DNA of 25,049 bases, from the NCBI GenBank assembly GCA_026989045.1, contig JALSJY010000051.1, positions 1 to 25,049 of the forward strand. The letters run 5' to 3'. Positions within the stretch are counted from its first letter, which is position 1. The number at the start of each line of letters is the position of its first letter. Positions 23,044 to 25,049 of this stretch are shown piece by piece. A program made the position numbers and the translations under genes. This DNA is from Hyphomicrobiales bacterium. GTDB lineage: Bacteria; Pseudomonadota; Alphaproteobacteria; Rhizobiales; Devosiaceae. Below the pieces are notes generated by a model. It did no database searches. It saw only the letters and a list, made by a program, of their open reading frames with translations, and was not told the origin of the DNA.

Positions 23044-23664
23044 ATGGGGGCAAAATATTCAACTGATGGTGTTGAGCCAAGCTTAGAAGCTGAAGAGGGA
23101 GGCTCTCTTCAGGACAAAACTATTGTGCCAGCGCATGAGGGTGATATGGAGGCTGTTGAAGTTTGCGGCACTATCAAATGGTTTGATGTTGGCAAGGGTT
23201 TTGGCTTTATTGTGCCGGACGATGGCACACCCGATGTTTTACTCCATGTTACTTGTCTTCGCCGTGATGGCTATCAAACTGCCTATGAGGGCGCTCGTGT
23301 TGTTTGTGAAGCGCTTGCTCGTCCAGGTGGAATGCAAGCCTTTAGAATTCTCTCTATGGACGAAACAACTGCAAAACACCCAGCCCAACTAGAAGAGGCT
23401 CGCACCCATGTTATTGTTGAGCCAACTTCTAAATTAGAGCGATTAGAGGTGAAATGGTTTAACCGCGTGCGTGGCTTTGGCTTTTTATCTAAAGGCGAGG
23501 GACACCCAGATGTATTTATCCACATGGAAACTTTGCGCCGTTTTGGCTTAGCAGAGTTGCGCCCTGGTCAGTTTGTCCTAGCACGCTTTGGCGACGGCCC
23601 AAAAGGACTAATGGTAGCAGAAATCCGCCCCGATGGCTGGGGCGATGCACCTTCTTCTCATTGA
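23044..23664 (+). CDS. Cold-shock protein with two cold-shock domains
   Basis: This 206-residue protein has a short acidic N-terminus and two CSDs. The first (about 40-105) reads GTIKWFDVGKGFGFIVPDDG with VLLHVT. The second (about 134-200) reads VKWFNRVRGFGFLSKGEG with VFIHME. The KGFGF/RGFGF and V(L/F)(L/I)H motifs are the RNP1 and RNP2 nucleic-acid binding strands. Double-domain cold-shock proteins are typical of Rhizobiales and Caulobacterales and bind single-stranded RNA or DNA. ATG 23044 follows AGGGA by 10 nt; an in-frame TTG at 23011 would extend into a leader hairpin. The DUF192 gene overlaps its 3' end, as in related genomes. Confidence 0.93.
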   Translation: MGAKYSTDGVEPSLEAEEGGSLQDKTIVPAHEGDMEAVEVCGTIKWFDVGKGFGFIVPDDGTPDVLLHVTCLRRDGYQTAYEGARVVCEALARPGGMQAFRILSMDETTAKHPAQLEEARTHVIVEPTSKLERLEVKWFNRVRGFGFLSKGEGHPDVFIHMETLRRFGLAELRPGQFVLARFGDGPKGLMVAEIRPDGWGDAPSSH

Positions 23665-24124
23665 AATTATTGAGAAAGTGGCAGGCTCGCTTCTTAAAAT
23701 TCTTAGCGTTATATTCACCGTCATATTTCTTGTTGCCTGCACAAGTGAAAATAGCGCGACTATTGTCACTCAAGATGGTGCGGCACATAAATTTAGCATT
23801 GAAATTATGGACAATGATACAACTCGCGCTAAGGGCATGATGTTTCGTCAAGAGCTTGCTCCTGATGCAGGAATGTTATTTGATTTTCACGAAGAAAAAC
23901 AGGTAGCTTTTTGGATGCGAAATACTTTTATTCCGCTAGATATGATTTTCATTGCCGCCGATGGCACAATAAAAAATATTCATGTAAATGCAAAACCGCA
24001 AGACCCAACCACTATTCCATCAGATGGGCCAGTGAGATTTGTTTTAGAAATAAATGGTGGCAGAAGCGTTGAGCTAGGTATTGCAAAAGGTGACCGCCTA
24101 GAGCATTTTAGAGTTAACAACTAG
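23633..24124 (+). CDS. DUF192 lipoprotein
   Basis: This protein of up to 163 residues has a hydrophobic leader ending in FLVAC (lipobox), so it is probably a lipoprotein. The DUF192 domain follows with MDNDTTRAKGMMFRQELAPD, GMLFDFHEE, VAFWMRNTFIPLDMIF and VLEINGG. DUF192 proteins are small beta-barrel-like periplasmic proteins of unknown function. The start is uncertain: ATG 23633 and ATG 23645 overlap the cold-shock gene's end, whereas GTG 23678 lies after its stop and would give a classic 20-residue leader. None has a strong Shine-Dalgarno. Overlap or tight spacing indicates coupling to the cold-shock gene, and the ceramidase-like gene follows 9 nt later. Confidence 0.87.
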   Translation: MAGAMHLLLIEIIEKVAGSLLKILSVIFTVIFLVACTSENSATIVTQDGAAHKFSIEIMDNDTTRAKGMMFRQELAPDAGMLFDFHEEKQVAFWMRNTFIPLDMIFIAADGTIKNIHVNAKPQDPTTIPSDGPVRFVLEINGGRSVELGIAKGDRLEHFRVNN

Positions 24125-24133
24125 GGGGGAAAT

Positions 24134-24826
24134 ATGGACTGGACAAAATCAATTGATATTTATTGTGAGAGAATTACTGCTGATTTTTGGGCAGAGCCTT
24201 TTAATGCGCTAACAAATATTGCATTCATCTTAGCCGCGATAATAGGCCTTATAGTTGCAAAAAAATATAAAAAGCTAGACTTTATCAACGGCTTGTTGAT
24301 TCTTTTAGCAGCAACAATCGGTGTCGGTTCATTCCTTTTCCACACTTATGCCAATAAATGGTCTGAATATGCCGATCTTATTCCAATAGCATTATTAGCA
24401 GTAATATATATTGCCTTTTCCGTGCGCCGTTTTTTCAATAAAAGCTGGTTTGGAGTTATTATTGTTGCATTAGGGTTTTTTGGTATCAGCGCTGCTTTGC
24501 TATATTTTATAACTCCATTTGTTCCAACAACACTCGCTTGGCTAAATGGCTCGCATATTTACGCTCCAGTATTATTAGGCCTGTTCGCAATGAGTTTTTC
24601 ATTGCTATTTGTACGCCATAGGGCAGTAAATCTAATGCTAATGGCAACAATCACTTTCATTGTTTCTCTTAGCTTTAGAACAATTGATAGTCAAATCTGT
24701 GAAATTTTCCCAACAGGAACGCATTTTGTCTGGCACTCGCTTAATGGACTGATGATTGCTTTATTGTTAGTTGCAATAATAAAATATGGAAAAATAAAGG
24801 CGGGGGTGTCGGGGTCGGGAGCGTAG
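24134..24826 (+). CDS. Ceramidase-domain integral membrane protein
   Basis: This 230-residue protein has about seven hydrophobic segments. CERITADFWAEPFNALTN near the N-terminus, GSFLFHTYANKW with EYADLIPI, and GTHFVWHSLNG near the C-terminus are the signatures of the alkaline ceramidase/CREST superfamily. The Asp and three His of these motifs are the expected zinc ligands. Eukaryotic members hydrolyse ceramide amides; the bacterial substrate is unknown. ATG 24134 has GGGGGA 4 nt upstream. The last eight residues (AGVSGSGA) and the TAG stop are supplied by the interspersed element at 24799, so the natural C-terminus appears replaced. It is the last gene of the cold-shock/DUF192 operon. Confidence 0.88.
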   Translation: MDWTKSIDIYCERITADFWAEPFNALTNIAFILAAIIGLIVAKKYKKLDFINGLLILLAATIGVGSFLFHTYANKWSEYADLIPIALLAVIYIAFSVRRFFNKSWFGVIIVALGFFGISAALLYFITPFVPTTLAWLNGSHIYAPVLLGLFAMSFSLLFVRHRAVNLMLMATITFIVSLSFRTIDSQICEIFPTGTHFVWHSLNGLMIALLLVAIIKYGKIKAGVSGSGA

Positions 24827-24841
24827 CGACCAACGGCGACA
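24799..24841. repeat. 43-nt GC-rich interspersed element, copy B
   Basis: GGCGGGGGTGTCGGGG leads into GGTCG...CGACC (a small stem) and ends ACGGCGACA. It spans the end of the ceramidase-like gene. It matches the copy in cfa at about 34 of 43 positions and has the same reading phase. Confidence 0.88.
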
Positions 24842-24852
24842 TAATATAAGAA

Positions 24853-24919
24853 GGCGGGGGTGTCCCCGTGTCAAGCACGGGGCAGGCTCTGGTCGGGAGC
24901 GTAGCGACCAATGACAACA
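24853..24919. repeat. Interspersed element, copy C, with nested hairpin
   Basis: It starts GGCGGGGGTGTC like copies A and B and ends GGTCGGGAGCGTAGCGACCA like B. In between it carries about 24 extra nt that include CCCCGTG (24864-24870) pairing with CACGGGG (24876-24882) around TCAAG. It lies 11 nt after copy B. Confidence 0.82.
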
Positions 24920-24954
24920 AGAATAAAGTAGTGATATAAAAAGTTTTATTTTTT

Positions 24955-25049
24955 TTGCGAGCTTTGGGCGAGCCGATGCTAGTGCATCGCCCCATCGGAG
25001 GGGCAGTGATTAGCATAGAGCCATCTTGGCTCGTCATGCTAATTGCGGT
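24955..25049. ncRNA. Candidate structured RNA or palindromic element at the right edge
   Basis: Three hairpins follow one another: GATGC-TAGT-GCATC (24975-24988), GCCCC-ATCGGA-GGGGC (24989-25004), and a two-part stem in which ATTAGCAT (25009-25016) pairs with ATGCTAAT (25036-25043) around GAGCCA-TCT-TGGCTC (25018-25032). Strand and 3' end are not determinable because the window stops here. I do not recognise the family. Confidence 0.45.

Noticed and set aside
24741..25037. Minus-strand frame of 98 codons at the right edge
   Set aside because: It crosses the ceramidase-like gene end and both interspersed elements, giving a repeated proline-rich translation (VATLPT twice). The hairpins explain the rest better.
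1..25049. CRISPR array, prophage or complete insertion sequence
   Set aside because: No regularly spaced repeats, phage structural genes, integrase or transposase could be found on either strand.

Overview
The window looks like chromosomal DNA of an AT-rich alphaproteobacterium, most likely a low-GC member of or relative of the Hyphomicrobiales (Rhizobiales). The basis is family resemblance recalled from protein sequence: the L13/S9 proteins, a two-domain cold-shock protein followed by DUF192, DUF2842, DUF4329, and the argC - aminotransferase - homoserine dehydrogenase - recJ order. No rRNA marker is present, so this placement is inference.

Layout. 1-4204 is an exopolysaccharide locus. A GT4 glycosyltransferase (cut by the window edge) and a GumB/Wza-like export lipoprotein lie on the minus strand. 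A GumC/Wzc-like chain-length protein with a decayed kinase domain and a NodB-type deacetylase diverge on the plus strand. A membrane GGDEF-EAL protein (4450-6444) follows and could link the locus to c-di-GMP. 6472-7950 holds DUF2842 and the rplM-rpsI operon, with a clear promoter and a strong terminator. 8052-10378 holds two convergent glycosyltransferases (GT4 and GT1) whose ends overlap by 4 bp. 10504-17204 is an amino-acid and repair block: argC, an AlaC-type aminotransferase, a secreted DUF4329 protein (minus strand), homoserine dehydrogenase with an extra N-terminal helix-turn-helix-like domain, and recJ. 17292-20419 holds a cyclopropane fatty acid synthase, a DAO-family oxidoreductase and an ATC-hydrolase-family protein. 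20546-21960 is a class V aminotransferase bracketed by near-identical inverted hairpin repeats. A tRNA-Glu and an M15 peptidase lipoprotein (minus strand) follow. 23044-24826 is an operon of double cold-shock protein, DUF192 lipoprotein and ceramidase-like membrane protein. The last 250 bases are repeats and a hairpin-rich candidate RNA.

The most unusual signals are: (i) the HTH-like domain fused to homoserine dehydrogenase, with a perfect 8+8 bp palindrome in its promoter; (ii) a 43-nt GC-rich interspersed element that sits in frame inside the cfa gene and, in the same phase, supplies the C-terminus and stop codon of the ceramidase-like gene, recalling Rickettsia palindromic elements; (iii) the aminotransferase flanked by inverted hairpins with no visible transposase; (iv) the hairpin-dense right edge. 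Several other palindromic repeat families occupy the intergenic gaps.
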